64,000 nt of DNA from Edaphobacter sp. 12200R-103 (GCF_010093025.1 NZ_CP048114.1:3534001-3598000); one strand, 5' to 3'. Shown: positions 16,969 to 27,365, counted from the first letter of the stretch. Made by a program: numbers and translations. Notes: a model not told the origin generated them from the letters alone.

Positions 16969-17904
16969 ATGACGCCCGTATCCGAGCTGGTCCAGATCGA
17001 CCTTTCGCCCCGGAAGCCCGCGCCCAAGCCGGCCTGGCTGAAGGCGAAGGCTCCCATGGGCGAGACCTTCCACAATCTCAAGAAGATGGCGCGCGACCTG
17101 AACCTGCACACCGTCTGCGAGAGCGCCCACTGCCCCAACATCGGCGAGTGCTGGAACCAGAAGGCCGCGACCTTCATGATGCTCGGCAACCTCTGCACGC
17201 GTCGCTGCGGTTTCTGCGCCGTGCCCAAGGGCAAGCCCGAGCCCATCGACCTCGACGAGCCGCGCCGCGTAGCCTACGCCGTCGCGCAATTGGGCCTCAA
17301 TCATGCCGTCATCACCAGCGTGAACCGCGATGACGACAACATCGGCGCAGCACAGGCATTTGTCAGTGTCGTCGAAGAGATTCGCGCCCAGGCACCCGGC
17401 TGCCGCGTCGAGATTCTGACGCCCGACTTTCAGGGCAACGAAGAATCGCTCCGGATGGTCGTCGGTGTGCGCCCCGAGATCCTGAATCACAATATCGAGA
17501 CCGTGCCGCGCCTCTATCGTGTGGCCAAGTCCGGTGGCCGCTACGAGCGTTCGCTGCGCTTCCTCGAGCATGCAAAAGAGATTGCCGCGGAGATGTTCTC
17601 AGACCGCGAAGGCGACCAGATCGTCACCAAGACCGGCATTATCGTTGGGCTGGGTGAGGAGATGCACGAACTGCTCTCCGTCTTCCGCGATCTCGCCGAC
17701 CGCAAGGTCGACATCCTCACCATCGGGCAGTACCTGCGCCCCTCGCGCGACCACCTGCCGATGGCCCGCTACTACACCCCGGAGGAGTTCGCCTTCCTGA
17801 AGCATGAGGCGCTGGCGATGGGATTCAAGCACGTGGAGAGCGGCCCGCTGGTGCGCTCCAGCTACCACGCGCAGGAGCAGGCCGAATCGACCGGGCTGGC
17901 CTGA
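16969..17904 (+). CDS. lipA: lipoyl synthase
   Basis: This radical-SAM enzyme inserts sulfur into octanoyl groups on lipoyl domains. The 311-residue protein shows the auxiliary cluster motif CESAHCPNIGEC (Cys-x4-Cys-x5-Cys) and the radical-SAM motif CTRRCGFC (Cys-x3-Cys-x2-Cys). The C-terminal RSSYHA has the Ser that ligates the auxiliary cluster. A MTPVSELVQ start is chosen; TACAAT lies ten bases upstream and only a weak ribosome site is present. The partner lipB is not in the window. Confidence 0.95.
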   Translation: MTPVSELVQIDLSPRKPAPKPAWLKAKAPMGETFHNLKKMARDLNLHTVCESAHCPNIGECWNQKAATFMMLGNLCTRRCGFCAVPKGKPEPIDLDEPRRVAYAVAQLGLNHAVITSVNRDDDNIGAAQAFVSVVEEIRAQAPGCRVEILTPDFQGNEESLRMVVGVRPEILNHNIETVPRLYRVAKSGGRYERSLRFLEHAKEIAAEMFSDREGDQIVTKTGIIVGLGEEMHELLSVFRDLADRKVDILTIGQYLRPSRDHLPMARYYTPEEFAFLKHEALAMGFKHVESGPLVRSSYHAQEQAESTGLA

Positions 17905-17919
17905 TACTCCAGCCCCGGT

Positions 17920-18333
17920 CTATGCAGTTTTGCGCTTGCTTTTGTTCTTCTTGTAGTTCTCGAGATCCTCAGCGTAATCCAGAACCGTGCCGCGGTACGG
18001 CGAAGGCATGGCCTTGGGCACTGTCTCCAGCACCGAAGCCGCCGCCGCTTCCACGGGCGCTGCTGCGGGAGCTTGGGGAGCCTCGGAGATCTCCTCCGGG
18101 CGAAGCGATCGGGGAAGCTCAGAGGACTTGAACTCGATGCCCTCCTCGATCATCTGCTGGGCCTTGCGAACCAGCAGGTTGCGCTTTGCGGTCATCTTGC
18201 CGATCGATTCTGAACGCGCGTCTTCTGAGGCGAAGGTCTCATGGTTTTTAAGATGAGCCAGCTTGCGGTCGAACAGATCGATCTCTTCGTGCAGCGATCG
18301 CAGTTGATACTTCCCTGACGGAATTACGGGCAT
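17920..18333 (-). CDS. conserved hypothetical protein with coiled coil
   Basis: The 137-residue protein has an N-terminal helical region (about 5-70) rich in charge, likely a coiled coil, a low-complexity Ala/Pro linker (about 80-105), and a basic C-terminus (KKNKSKRKTA). I recognise no family. The start is settled by GGAGG five bases before the ATG at 18333; that site lies just inside an alternative ATG four codons upstream. It converges on lipA with a short gap. Confidence 0.7.
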   Translation of the reverse strand: MPVIPSGKYQLRSLHEEIDLFDRKLAHLKNHETFASEDARSESIGKMTAKRNLLVRKAQQMIEEGIEFKSSELPRSLRPEEISEAPQAPAAAPVEAAAASVLETVPKAMPSPYRGTVLDYAEDLENYKKNKSKRKTA

Positions 18334-18391
18334 AAGGTCCTCCATGAATCCGTGTCATGCCGAGTTGCACACAAGAGTTTTCACTCAAATG

Positions 18392-18422
18392 AAAAAAGGG
18401 CGGCCGAAGGCACGCCCTTTTC
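18392..18422 (-). terminator. terminator of the cold-shock gene
   Basis: On the minus strand AAAAGGGCG pairs with CGCCCTTTT around a ten-base loop, and the second arm runs into TTTTTT. It lies 16 bases after the csp stop. Confidence 0.8.
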
Positions 18423-18437
18423 CAAACTTGAGTTCGC

Positions 18438-18638
18438 TTACAGAACCTGAACGTTCTCAGCCTGCCAGCCCTTGGGGCCACGCACAACGTTGAACTGAAC
18501 GGCCTGACCTTCCTGGAGCGAACGGAAGCCGTTGGTCTGAATTGCCGAATAGTGAACGAAGACGTCCTCGCCACCCTGACGGCTCAGAAATCCAAAGCCC
18601 TTCGCGTCGTTAAACCACTTAACTGTTCCCTGTTCCAT
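18438..18638 (-). CDS. cold-shock domain protein (CspA family)
   Basis: The 66-residue protein is a single OB-fold RNA/DNA-binding domain. RNP1 (KGFGFLSR) and RNP2 (DVFVHYSAI) are both intact. These proteins act as RNA chaperones. An AAGGAA site precedes the ATG. A TAGAAT box lies about 110 bases upstream (18747-18752), so the mRNA would have a leader of about 100 bases, as is usual for cold-shock genes. A clear terminator follows. Confidence 0.95.
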   Translation of the reverse strand: MEQGTVKWFNDAKGFGFLSRQGGEDVFVHYSAIQTNGFRSLQEGQAVQFNVVRGPKGWQAENVQVL

Positions 18639-18809
18639 TTTCCTTGTTCCTTTGATGCTAAATGTACCGCTGAACGCAATGTGGAGTAGCTTGCGAGCGG
18701 TATAACCAGAACAAGCAAGAACCAGATCGGATTCATCGATCAATTCATTCTACCACCTTTTGTGGAAAAACAGCTTTCGAAGGCAGGAAGGCTCAGGTAG
18801 TTTTGAACG

Positions 18810-20150
18810 CTATATCGCGGCGGTTCGCGGATGCCTCGGGGTAGCCGACTGAAACAGGTAGACCGCCAGGATTGTGAGCAGGGGCTCAAAAGGGTGCCGG
18901 AAGCGCGCCTGCACGAAGACCGTGTAATAGGGCAGGGGTAGCAGCAGGAAGATCCATGCAATCAGTCCGGAGGCCGGAACGCGGTTCCTGAGGGAAAGGG
19001 CCAGGCCCAGCAATCCGGCCAGGCTGATAAAGCTGTAGCTCAGCATTCGGGGAAACTCTACCGCCGGTGGAGCGTCCGAGGGCACGCCCACCCAGAAGAA
19101 GTAGATTCGTTTCAGCGTGTTAGCCAGAAAGTGGCCCGGATGCGCCCGCATGTATGCCTTCGCCAGATCGCCCCGCATCTTCGCATAGCGAAGCTCGCCC
19201 ATCTGTTTATAGAGCTGGAACTGGTCCGTCGCCATATTGGGATGGTCGTAGACCATCACCCAGCCGCGGGATCCCGGGCCGTTGCCCAGATACGTCTCGA
19301 CCCCCAGGTTGCCGCGGATGGGTACAAAGGCATGAAAGACGCGGTAGTTGCGGATCTCCCACGGCGTCAGGCAGACGATAAAGACGATCGCCGCCAGCAC
19401 GGCGTTGCGGAGAGCATGGGGTCGATGCCCTGTCCCGATCAGGATCCATAACCCGCAGACCGGCAGAAACAGCAGCAGGGTCGAGGTGGAGAGCGCAATG
19501 ATCCCCCACAGAAGCCCGAAGAGAAGCCAGGCGCCGGTCTGGCTCTTCGTCCCTGGAGGCGCTTTAGAGCGAGTTGCATTCCGGTTAATCCCTCGCATCC
19601 GCAGCGCCAGCACCAGCACCACGGTGAAGAGGAAGGTGGTCAGGGTCATCTCCCACAGCCAGCGGACCGCATACTGCATCGCCGCCGGGTACAGCGCCCA
19701 CAGCCATCCCGACCACACCGCGTTGGCACGGGAGTAACAGCGATACGCGATCTCCCAGACGCCCATCGCCGTTAACCCCGACAGAAGGCAGTTGAGGAAT
19801 AGCAGGACCCAGGCCGACAGGTTCGTATAGACGCCGAAGATTTTGAAGACCCCTGCCATCAGCAGCGGATACGCCGGAGGCACCCAAGCAGTCGGCCCGG
19901 TCGGACCCAGGAACGATGGCGCAAACGGGTTGGCGTAGCCGTGGCCGGTGGCCAGCGAGCGTGCGATGCGGCCAGCCTCCCAGCCAAACTGAAAGTGGTC
20001 CGCGAACGGGCGAATGTGATAGGTGTGGGCCAGCGTCATGTACAGGACGCGAATCAGAAAGGCGACCCAGAACAGACGCCACGGTGCTCGGGGGTCGCCT
20101 TCGGCGCGGGCATCTTCTGCTTTCATCCACGTCCACAGGCGTTGGAGCAT
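18810..20150 (-). CDS. GT-C type membrane glycosyltransferase (GT39/ArnT-like)
   Basis: The 446-residue protein has roughly ten membrane segments and a first periplasmic loop with acidic residues (HIRPFADHFQFGWEAGRIA), the layout of polyprenyl-phosphate-dependent GT-C transferases such as ArnT and the PMT family. A soluble C-terminal part is lacking except for short loops. It probably moves a sugar from a lipid carrier onto an external acceptor; donor and acceptor are not known. It is divergent from dut, and the ATG at 20150 is the first plausible start. Confidence 0.75.
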   Translation of the reverse strand: MLQRLWTWMKAEDARAEGDPRAPWRLFWVAFLIRVLYMTLAHTYHIRPFADHFQFGWEAGRIARSLATGHGYANPFAPSFLGPTGPTAWVPPAYPLLMAGVFKIFGVYTNLSAWVLLFLNCLLSGLTAMGVWEIAYRCYSRANAVWSGWLWALYPAAMQYAVRWLWEMTLTTFLFTVVLVLALRMRGINRNATRSKAPPGTKSQTGAWLLFGLLWGIIALSTSTLLLFLPVCGLWILIGTGHRPHALRNAVLAAIVFIVCLTPWEIRNYRVFHAFVPIRGNLGVETYLGNGPGSRGWVMVYDHPNMATDQFQLYKQMGELRYAKMRGDLAKAYMRAHPGHFLANTLKRIYFFWVGVPSDAPPAVEFPRMLSYSFISLAGLLGLALSLRNRVPASGLIAWIFLLLPLPYYTVFVQARFRHPFEPLLTILAVYLFQSATPRHPRTAAI

Positions 20151-20259
20151 CGTGATTTCGATTGTAGCTGTCGACGCTGCTTCGAGACAGCGTTTGCGTT
20201 CCGTCCCGTCTCCCGGCGATCATCGCAGAAAGACCTCATTCCAAAGGAACAAGCGCGCA

Positions 20260-20700
20260 ATGACCCAGGTGGTACGGCTGAAGGTGAAAAAACTGGTGGA
20301 ACAGGCAAATCTGCCCCGTTATGCCCACGTGGGCGACTATGGCGACCTGGCGGCGGATCTCTACGCCTCCGAGCAGGTCATCGTCCAGCCCGGCGCGACG
20401 GTGGCCGTTCCTACCGGAATCGCCATTGAGTTTCCCTCGACCCACGGAGCCCTGGTCGAAGACCGTTCCGGCCTTGCCCTCAAAGGACTTACCACGCTGG
20501 CAGGCGTCATCGACCCTGGCTACCGGGGCGAGATCCGCATCGTCGTCACCAATCTGGGGGCAACCGCGTTCGAGGTAAAAGCCGGCGACCGAATAGCCCA
20601 GCTCAGGATCGTCCAGCGTATCGAGGCGGAGTTTGAAGAGGTTACAGAGTTGGGCGAGGCCCGCCGGGGAGCTGGGGGGTTCGGCAGTACAGGGGTTTAG
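20260..20700 (+). CDS. dut: deoxyuridine triphosphatase
   Basis: The 146-residue enzyme hydrolyses dUTP to dUMP, keeping uracil out of DNA and feeding thymidylate synthesis. All five trimeric dUTPase motifs are seen in order: GDLAADLYA, EDRSGLALKG, GVIDPGYRGEI, GDRIAQLRIV, and the C-terminal RRGAGGFGSTGV with the Gly-rich lid. The start at 20260 has an AAAGGA site; the frame is open much farther upstream, antisense to the glycosyltransferase. Confidence 0.95.
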   Translation: MTQVVRLKVKKLVEQANLPRYAHVGDYGDLAADLYASEQVIVQPGATVAVPTGIAIEFPSTHGALVEDRSGLALKGLTTLAGVIDPGYRGEIRIVVTNLGATAFEVKAGDRIAQLRIVQRIEAEFEEVTELGEARRGAGGFGSTGV

Positions 20701-20779
20701 AGGGTCCCAGGAAGGCTCGGCGGAGTCCTGAAGTGTTCCGTGTGGGCTCCGTCCAGGAGGCCTTCCCTTCCAGACAAAG

Positions 20780-20894
20780 GTGTCATCCTGAGCGAAGCTT
20801 CTCGCGGTTTTATCGCGAGAGGCGCAGTCGAAGGATCTGCGGTTCGTTCGCGCAGGGCTAGCATTCCAACCCACAGATCCTTCGACGATGCGCT
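20780..20894. repeat. family 1 palindromic repeat pair, second arm short
   Basis: The forward unit (20780-20843) contains the long middle variant with CTCGCGGTTTTATCGCGAG; a partial inverted unit (20871-20894) follows. It separates dut from purL. Confidence 0.88.
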
Positions 20895-20989
20895 GACGTT
20901 GAAAGGGGACCTGCCATTGCTGCTGCAGGCAGGCCCTCTGTCTGTCCCACGCGGCCCCGTCATGTCACGTACAATTAACCTAGCGAGCC

Positions 20990-23401
20990 ATGGCCAATCT
21001 GCAAGCGGAACACCCTACTACGGTACCCTCCCCAGCGACCATTTCCCCGGAGCTGTTAAAGCAGCACAGCATCACCCCGGACGAGTACAAGCGCATCGAA
21101 GAGGCCCTCGGCCGTGTCCCCAGCCTTACAGAGCTGGGTATTTTTTCGGTCATGTGGTCGGAGCACTGCTCCTATAAGTCCTCGCGCGTGCACCTCAAGC
21201 GCCTGCCCACTCGCGGTGATCGCACCTCCGGTCCCGGCTCGGTGGTGCAGGGACCCGGCGAAAACGCCGGCATTATCGACGTGGGCGACGGATGGGCCTG
21301 CGCCTTCAAGATTGAGTCGCACAATCACCCCAGCTATATTGAGCCGCATCAAGGTGCGGCTACGGGAGTTGGCGGCATCCTGCGCGACATCTTCACCATG
21401 AACGCCCGTCCGCTGGCCGTCATGGATTCGCTCCGCTTCGGCCCGCTCGATGAGAGCGAGCCCGACGAAGCTCTTCGTCGCAAGAACCACCAGGTCGTCA
21501 GCGGAGTCGTCGAGGGCATTGCGAGCTATGGCAACTGCTTCGGTGTTCCCAACCTCGGCGGCGAAACGCGGTTCGAGCCCTGCTACTCCGGCAATCCCCT
21601 AGTCAACGCCTTCGCGCTCGGCCTGGTTAAGAAGGATGAGATTTTTTATGCAAAAGCTGTCGGCGTAGGGAACCCGGTCATCTACGTCGGCGCAAAGACG
21701 GGCCGCGACGGTATCCACGGAGCCACGATGGCATCCGAGGAGTTCACGGAAGGCTCCGAGCAAAAGCGCCCCAACGTCCAGATGGGCGACCCGTTCATGG
21801 AGAAGCTGCTCCTTGAGGCCTGCCTTGAGGCGATGGCCACCGGTGCCGTCCTCGGGATTCAGGATATGGGCGCAGCCGGGCTGACCTGCTCGACCTGTGA
21901 GATGGGCGCACGCGGCGGCCTCGGCCTTACCGTCGAACTCGACCGCGTTCCGCAGCGCGAGACCGGCATGACCAGCTACGAGATCATGCTGTCGGAGTCG
22001 CAGGAGCGCATGCTGCTGGTCGCCGACAAGGCGCGCGCCACCGAGGTTCTCGACGTCTTCTCCAAATGGGGCCTCGATGCCTCCATCGTCGGTCACGTCA
22101 CCGCCGAGCCGAACATGCACATCACACAGGGTGGCGTGGTGGTCGCCGATATCCCCAACCAGTTCCTGACCGACGACGCGCCGGTCTACCACCGCCCTGT
22201 CGGCACCTGGAACCCTCCGGTCCCGAAGGATCCTCCGGCACACGTCCTCGCCGAATTGCAGAAGCCCCGCGACTACACCGCCGACCTCAAGAAGCTGCTC
22301 GCCAGCGCCAACATCTGCGACAAGCGCTGGGTCTACGAGCAGTACGACTCCATGGTCCAGACCAACACCGTCCAGGGCCCCGGCGGCGAAGCCGGAGTGA
22401 TGCGCATCAAGGGCACGGGCGGCAATTCTGCCGATAAAAGTGTCATCCTGAGCGAAGCCGAAGGATCTGCGGTTTCCCGTGGCGAGCGCGGACTCGCGAT
22501 GGCACTCGCGGGCAACGGACGCTGGTGTTATCTCGACCCCAAACTCGGCGCGATGCACGCCGTAGCCGAAGCCGCCCGCAAGGTCGCCTGCACCGGCGCA
22601 ACTCCCGTCTCCGCGACCAACTGCCTGAACTTCGGCAACCCTGAAAAGCCGGAGATCATGGCGCAGCTCTCGAACGCCATCGACGGCATGTCGGATGCAT
22701 GCAAGGCGCTCGGAACCCCGATCACAGGCGGCAACGTCTCGCTCTACAACGAGACGAAGGGCGTCGGTATCTACCCAACTCCCGTGATCGGCATCGTGGG
22801 CTTCATCGACGATGTGACCAAGGCCGTACCCGCTGCCTTCCAGAGATCCGGCGATCTCATCGTTCTGCTCAGCCCGCCCTCGGGGCCTGTCGAAGCCGAA
22901 GCTGTTCGCTCCTTCGGCTCCTCCGAATATGCGCGGACTCTACTGGGCGAGCTGTGGGGAACGCCGCCGCGGATGCAGCTGATTGAAGAAAGTGAGCTGC
23001 ACCGCTCGCTGGCAGAGCTTGCGGCGAAGTCGCTGATCCGCTCGGCCTCTGACATCTCCGATGGAGGCATCGCGGTCGCGCTGGCCAAGGCTGGGTTCTC
23101 GAAGGGAATCGGTGCCGAGGTCCAGTTGCGGGATGAGTTGAACCCGGCTGCCTATGCGCTCTTCAGCGAAGAGCCGAGCATCGCCGTCATTACGTGCCAC
23201 GAGGACAACATAGCCGAGATAGAGACAATTCTTCAGCGTTACGGCACCATCTCGGCGACGATTGGCAGAACCACCCAGGATGCTCGCCTGTCGATCGAGC
23301 TGAAGGGCGAAAAGGTGATCGACGCTTCGCTCAAGGAGCTCCGTGAGCCCTGGAACAGCGCTCTGGAATCGCAGATCGCAGAAGAGTTAGTGACGGCATG
23401 A
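20990..23401 (+). CDS. purL: phosphoribosylformylglycinamidine synthase PurL, with a repeat-derived insert
   Basis: This is the small-type PurL that uses ATP and ammonia from PurQ/PurS to make FGAM in purine synthesis. The 803-residue protein is longer than the usual 730-760. It has two AIRS-like halves with [17 protein letters not shown], the [12 protein letters not shown] site, and a second half starting near residue 500. Residues 484-495 ([12 protein letters not shown]) are the exact translation of a family 1 repeat placed between RIKGTGG and [12 protein letters not shown], normally almost adjacent. The frame is intact on both sides, so the enzyme is probably active. TACAAT lies 14 bases before the ATG. 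The stop overlaps purF by four bases. Confidence 0.95.
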   Translation: MANLQAEHPTTVPSPATISPELLKQHSITPDEYKRIEEALGRVPSLTELGIFSVMWSEHCSYKSSRVHLKRLPTRGDRTSGPGSVVQGPGENAGIIDVGDGWACAFKIESHNHPSYIEPHQGAATGVGGILRDIFTMNARPLAVMDSLRFGPLDESEPDEALRRKNHQVVSGVVEGIASYGNCFGVPNLGGETRFEPCYSGNPLVNAFALGLVKKDEIFYAKAVGVGNPVIYVGAKTGRDGIHGATMASEEFTEGSEQKRPNVQMGDPFMEKLLLEACLEAMATGAVLGIQDMGAAGLTCSTCEMGARGGLGLTVELDRVPQRETGMTSYEIMLSESQERMLLVADKARATEVLDVFSKWGLDASIVGHVTAEPNMHITQGGVVVADIPNQFLTDDAPVYHRPVGTWNPPVPKDPPAHVLAELQKPRDYTADLKKLLASANICDKRWVYEQYDSMVQTNTVQGPGGEAGVMRIKGTGGNSADKSVILSEAEGSAVSRGERGLAMALAGNGRWCYLDPKLGAMHAVAEAARKVACTGATPVSATNCLNFGNPEKPEIMAQLSNAIDGMSDACKALGTPITGGNVSLYNETKGVGIYPTPVIGIVGFIDDVTKAVPAAFQRSGDLIVLLSPPSGPVEAEAVRSFGSSEYARTLLGELWGTPPRMQLIEESELHRSLAELAAKSLIRSASDISDGGIAVALAKAGFSKGIGAEVQLRDELNPAAYALFSEEPSIAVITCHEDNIAEIETILQRYGTISATIGRTTQDARLSIELKGEKVIDASLKELREPWNSALESQIAEELVTA
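22440..22473 (+). repeat. family 1 repeat unit inside purL
   Basis: A minimal 34-base forward unit (GTGTCATCCTGAGC ... GGATCTGCGGT) lies inside purL without breaking the frame. It has no inverted partner nearby. Confidence 0.9.
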
Positions 23402-24912
23402 ACAACGAACTGGCTAGGCTCGAAGGCGAAGGAGTAGAAGGCGTGCAGGGCAACGAGATACACGAGGCGGAGGAGCACTTCGATAAGCTGCGCGAAGAGT
23501 GCGGTGTGATGGCGATCTACAACCATCATGACGCTGCTCGCCTCACCTACTGGGGACTCTACTCTCTCCAGCATCGCGGGCAGGAGTCTGCCGGCATCGC
23601 CAGTGCCGATGGGCAGAACGTCAATGACATTAAAGGCATGGGCCTGGTCTCGGAGATCTTCACCGATGATGTGCTGCAGAAGCTGCCGGGCCACATGGCC
23701 ATCGGTCACACGCGCTACTCCACGACCGGTGACTCCGCGCTGCTGAACGCGCAGCCCATCTCGGTCGAATCGACGAAGGGCCTCATTGCCATCGCGCACA
23801 ATGGCAACCTTGTAAATCTCGGCAACTCGCGCGAGCGGCTGGAGCGCGATGGCGCCGTCTTTCAGACCACGTCCGACTCCGAGATCATCATTCAGCTCAT
23901 CGCCCACTCTACGCGGTCCACGCTGATCGACTGCATCGCCGACTCACTCTCGCAGGTTGAGGGCGCGTTCTCGATCGTGATGATGACGCGGAACCGTATC
24001 TTCGCCGCGCGCGATCCGCACGGCTTCCGTCCCCTCTCGATGGGCCGGATCGCCGGCGTCGATGGCGCTCCCGACACCTTCGTCTTCGCATCGGAGACCT
24101 GCGCCTTCGACCTGCTGCATGCCAAGTACGAGCGCGACGTAAAACCGGGCGAGCTGGTCATGGTCTCCGAGGATGGCGTCACATCCGTCTTCTTCGACAC
24201 CCACACCCGGCAGGCAAGCTGCATCTTCGAGCACGTCTACTTCGCCCGCCCCGACTCGCGTATCTACGGCCGCTGGGTCCAGAAGAGCCGCGATGAGATG
24301 GGTCGCCAGCTCGCGCGCGAATCGCACGTCGACGCGGACCTGGTCGTTCCCGTGCCTGACTCCGGCGTGACCGCCGCTCTGGGCTACGCTGCTGAATCCG
24401 GAATCCCGTTCAACTTCGGCCTCATCCGCAATCACTACGTGGGCCGCACCTTCATTCAGCCAGAGCAGCGCGTGCGCGACTTCGGCGTGCGCATGAAGCT
24501 CAACCCGATGCGCTCGCTGCTCGAGGGCAAGCGCGTCATCCTGATCGACGACTCCATCATCCGCGGAACCACCTCGCGCAAGATCGTCCGCATGGTGCGC
24601 GCTGCCGGCGCGACCGAGGTGCACATGCGCATCTCCTGCCCGCCAACGGTTTCGCCCTGCTTTTATGGCGTCGATACGCCGAGCAAGAAAGACCTGATAG
24701 CGGCGAATCAGTCGATTGAGGAGATCTGCAAATTCATCGAAGCCGACTCGCTTGCCTACCTTTCGCTTGTCGGCCTGACGCACTCCTGTACCAAAGGCGA
24801 GCCGCTCAATGGACTTGAGCCCGGAGATTTCTGCACCGCCTGCTACACCGGCGACTATCCGACGGACTGGGTGGATGTCCGCGAGATCCTTCCGGCCACA
24901 GCTTCGGTTTAG
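23398..24912 (+). CDS. purF: amidophosphoribosyltransferase
   Basis: PurF transfers ammonia from Gln to PRPP, the first committed step of purine synthesis. The 504-residue protein has the Ntn glutaminase domain with the catalytic Cys at residue 35 ([10 protein letters not shown]), preceded by a 34-residue acidic propeptide that must be removed. The PRPP loop ([16 protein letters not shown]) is present. Cys residues in [11 protein letters not shown] and [11 protein letters not shown] match the Fe-S ligands of the Bacillus-type enzyme. It is coupled to purL by an ATGA overlap. Confidence 0.95.
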   Translation: MNNELARLEGEGVEGVQGNEIHEAEEHFDKLREECGVMAIYNHHDAARLTYWGLYSLQHRGQESAGIASADGQNVNDIKGMGLVSEIFTDDVLQKLPGHMAIGHTRYSTTGDSALLNAQPISVESTKGLIAIAHNGNLVNLGNSRERLERDGAVFQTTSDSEIIIQLIAHSTRSTLIDCIADSLSQVEGAFSIVMMTRNRIFAARDPHGFRPLSMGRIAGVDGAPDTFVFASETCAFDLLHAKYERDVKPGELVMVSEDGVTSVFFDTHTRQASCIFEHVYFARPDSRIYGRWVQKSRDEMGRQLARESHVDADLVVPVPDSGVTAALGYAAESGIPFNFGLIRNHYVGRTFIQPEQRVRDFGVRMKLNPMRSLLEGKRVILIDDSIIRGTTSRKIVRMVRAAGATEVHMRISCPPTVSPCFYGVDTPSKKDLIAANQSIEEICKFIEADSLAYLSLVGLTHSCTKGEPLNGLEPGDFCTACYTGDYPTDWVDVREILPATASV

Positions 24913-25063
24913 GCGCTTCGATTCTCTTTGCAGCTTTACCCGTTTGCACAGAGGTAATCTGGGCAAGCGGCGATCAATCTTGCACTCTGCCTTGCCGGGC
25001 AGCAAATGAATAAAGTGGCCATCGCGCACTTTGAGATCGTCCCTGACGTCATCCCTCTTTACA

Positions 25064-25196
25064 GTGTCATCCTGCGCGAAGCTTCTTGCGGCCTTATCGC
25101 GAGAAGCGTAGTCGAAGGATCTGCGGTTGAGGATTTGAGATCAGATGACAGACCGCAGATCCTTCGACTACCGCTACGCCTTCGCCCAGGATGACC
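25064..25196. repeat. family 1 palindromic repeat pair in the purF downstream gap
   Basis: A forward unit (25064-25127) and an inverted unit (25152-25196) enclose a short spacer. The rest of the 351-base gap between purF and the convergent H1-like gene holds no gene that I can support. Confidence 0.88.
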
Positions 25197-25263
25197 CATA
25201 CGTAAAGAGCCATCCGTGGTGATGAGCGAATGCGGCAAAGTGGATGAAACAAAACGCAAACTG

Positions 25264-25659
25264 CTAGCTCTTCTTCGGCACCTTCTTGCCTTTTTTGCGA
25301 GCCTCCGATAGACCGATCGCAATCGCCTGCTTGCGGCTGGTCACCTTCTTCCCGCTTCGTCCGCTCTTCAGCTTTCCGCGCTTCATCTCGTGCATCTCGC
25401 GCTTGACATCTTTACCGGCTGACGGACTGTACTTCCTCGAGCTGGACTTTTTGCTCGACTTCTTCGCCGGACTCTTGCGTGCTGTTGACCTTGTGGACTT
25501 TTTCGTTGCCGTCTTCTTCGAGGAAGTCCTCTTCGCCGATTTTCTGGCTGTCGTCTTCTTCGCTGCCTTCCTGCTGGGACTCTTTCTGCTCGTGCTCTTG
25601 CTGCTCGATTTTTTCGAGGACTTCTTTGCAGACTTCTTGCTTGCCTTTTTCGTTGCCAT
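25264..25659 (-). CDS. histone H1-like Lys/Ser-rich protein with DUF6496-type tail
   Basis: The 131-residue protein is about one third Lys with many Ser, Ala and Thr in short KK-S-xx-K repeats (residues 1-75), like bacterial histone H1 or AlgP-type tails. A conserved C-terminus follows (about 85-131, HEMKRGKLKSG and KQAIAIGLSEARKKGK), which matches DUF6496. It probably binds DNA non-specifically and may compact the nucleoid; this is inference. It is convergent with purF. Confidence 0.82.
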   Translation of the reverse strand: MATKKASKKSAKKSSKKSSSKSTSRKSPSRKAAKKTTARKSAKRTSSKKTATKKSTRSTARKSPAKKSSKKSSSRKYSPSAGKDVKREMHEMKRGKLKSGRSGKKVTSRKQAIAIGLSEARKKGKKVPKKS

Positions 25660-25733
25660 AACTATCCTCCCAATTTGTTTGAGAAGGCAGGAAGCATGTT
25701 GCGAGTTGCATCTCGCTATCGACTTTCAGCATC

Positions 25734-27263
25734 TCAGTCTGTTCTTTTTCGTCGTCGCCACAGCGCAACACCACCAACAAATAGCGATGCTGCAAGAGCA
25801 GCAAGTCGAAGAAACATGCGATGAAGCCATGATGAAGTCCGCTGGAGTGAGCCGCTCTGCCACGCAGTTTTAACGCGCGCAAGATCGTCGGCAAGCCCTG
25901 GTATCGTGATCGCATTAACATCATCCGTCGGAAGCGAACCGAAGATGCGTTCCGGCGCAGGCGCTCCACCACCGACGTCTTTCGGGACTGCCGCCAGCAT
26001 CGCGTTCACCTCTGCATCGCGCGGATCGTCGAAGAGCGCAATGTCGGCTGTATTCGGAAACAGGGTCTCTTTGCCCGTCATCTTTCTTTCGATGGCTGCA
26101 ACACCATCCTGGCACACGCCCAGCGGATAGTAGCCGCCGAAAGGAAGATCGGGACGACGCAAGTGCTGATGCATAAATGCAATCACCATCCTGCCGACCA
26201 GTCGCGTTACCTCAACAGCGTCCTTACCCGTGTAGGTATGCGCATGACGGCCAAGCACCCACGACTGGTCCAGCGTATCCATCGTTCGGAACTCGCTCTT
26301 GCCGTCGATGCCGAAGTACCAGCTCACATTCGCATTAATTTTCGGCCCGCGAATCTCCCACTCATACTCCGCATGACTCACAGGAACGAGAAGCGACCGT
26401 TTCTCCCCGGGAATCTGAATCTGCGAGTCGATCCAGAAGGGCATCATCACCTCCTGGCCTTTGAAATGGAAGTGACCGAAGTTCGCGAAGTAGCGTGCGT
26501 CGTAGATGCGAACCGTATGCCCGGTCCGCATGAGCGCATCGATCAGCGCCTCGGGAGTAGTTGCCGTCTCCCCGGCGATCTTTGCCGAGACCTTTGCCGC
26601 TCTACTCAGCGGATTCAGGCTCAGCCGATTGAGCACATCGGCCATGCGCTGACTCTCTGCATGCATCGGCGCCAGCACAGGATTGGGTCCGTCGCCTCGA
26701 ACCACACTAGCGCCCAGATTGCTGACGATTCCGTCCGTCGTGAAGCCCGGAAGCGAAGATGGCTGATTGAGATTAACCTGCTCGCCTCTCTCCAGCGTCA
26801 ACTCGCCCAGGTCAATAAAGGGACGCACGCGTCCGGTTGTGATCGGGCCCTGCTCAAGTGCAGGAGCCTCATTCGCGTCTTGAGTTCCTTCTGTCGTACT
26901 CGCGCTGTCTTTCTTCTTTTCGAAGTACCGTCCTGCAATCTTGACCGTAGGATTGATCCCCTGAAGTGTCCAGCCGGGAAAGCGGTCGAGACCGTGCCAG
27001 TCCTTGCCCAGAATCAGTTCGCGCAGCCGGCCGATCAGCGCGGGAGACATCAGCGCCGGGCCCTGCTTGTCGCCGTTCAACTGCGCCAGCAACACTTCGG
27101 TAAATCCCGGTGTCGCCGACAGCTCGCGCATCATGGCCGATAACAGAATCGTATTCGGCGGCATCGGCCCTTCAGGCGCCACGTAGATCGCGTCTCCTCT
27201 GCATCCCATCAGAGCCAACGATACTACCGCAACTGAAGCGTAAACCCGCAGAAACGACAGCAT
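25734..27263 (-). CDS. predicted lipoprotein of unknown function with C-terminal anchor
   Basis: The 509-residue protein has a lipoprotein signal with lipobox ALMGC (Cys near residue 21) and a single C-terminal membrane helix followed by RRRKR (about 485-506). Between them is a large soluble part I do not recognise; it has an acidic segment near residues 115-135. Having a lipobox at one end and an anchor at the other is odd. I start at MLSFLRVYASVAV, where the signal opens, rather than 21 codons earlier. Confidence 0.65.
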   Translation of the reverse strand: MLSFLRVYASVAVVSLALMGCRGDAIYVAPEGPMPPNTILLSAMMRELSATPGFTEVLLAQLNGDKQGPALMSPALIGRLRELILGKDWHGLDRFPGWTLQGINPTVKIAGRYFEKKKDSASTTEGTQDANEAPALEQGPITTGRVRPFIDLGELTLERGEQVNLNQPSSLPGFTTDGIVSNLGASVVRGDGPNPVLAPMHAESQRMADVLNRLSLNPLSRAAKVSAKIAGETATTPEALIDALMRTGHTVRIYDARYFANFGHFHFKGQEVMMPFWIDSQIQIPGEKRSLLVPVSHAEYEWEIRGPKINANVSWYFGIDGKSEFRTMDTLDQSWVLGRHAHTYTGKDAVEVTRLVGRMVIAFMHQHLRRPDLPFGGYYPLGVCQDGVAAIERKMTGKETLFPNTADIALFDDPRDAEVNAMLAAVPKDVGGGAPAPERIFGSLPTDDVNAITIPGLADDLARVKTAWQSGSLQRTSSWLHRMFLRLAALAASLFVGGVALWRRRKRTD

Positions 27264-27365
27264 CCGCTCATGGAGCAGGTTCTTGCCACGATGTAGTCGC
27301 GGGTTTAAGGAATCGTCATCGTTCACTGCGTTCAGTATGACGGATCTGAACTTTGTCGAAGCGTG

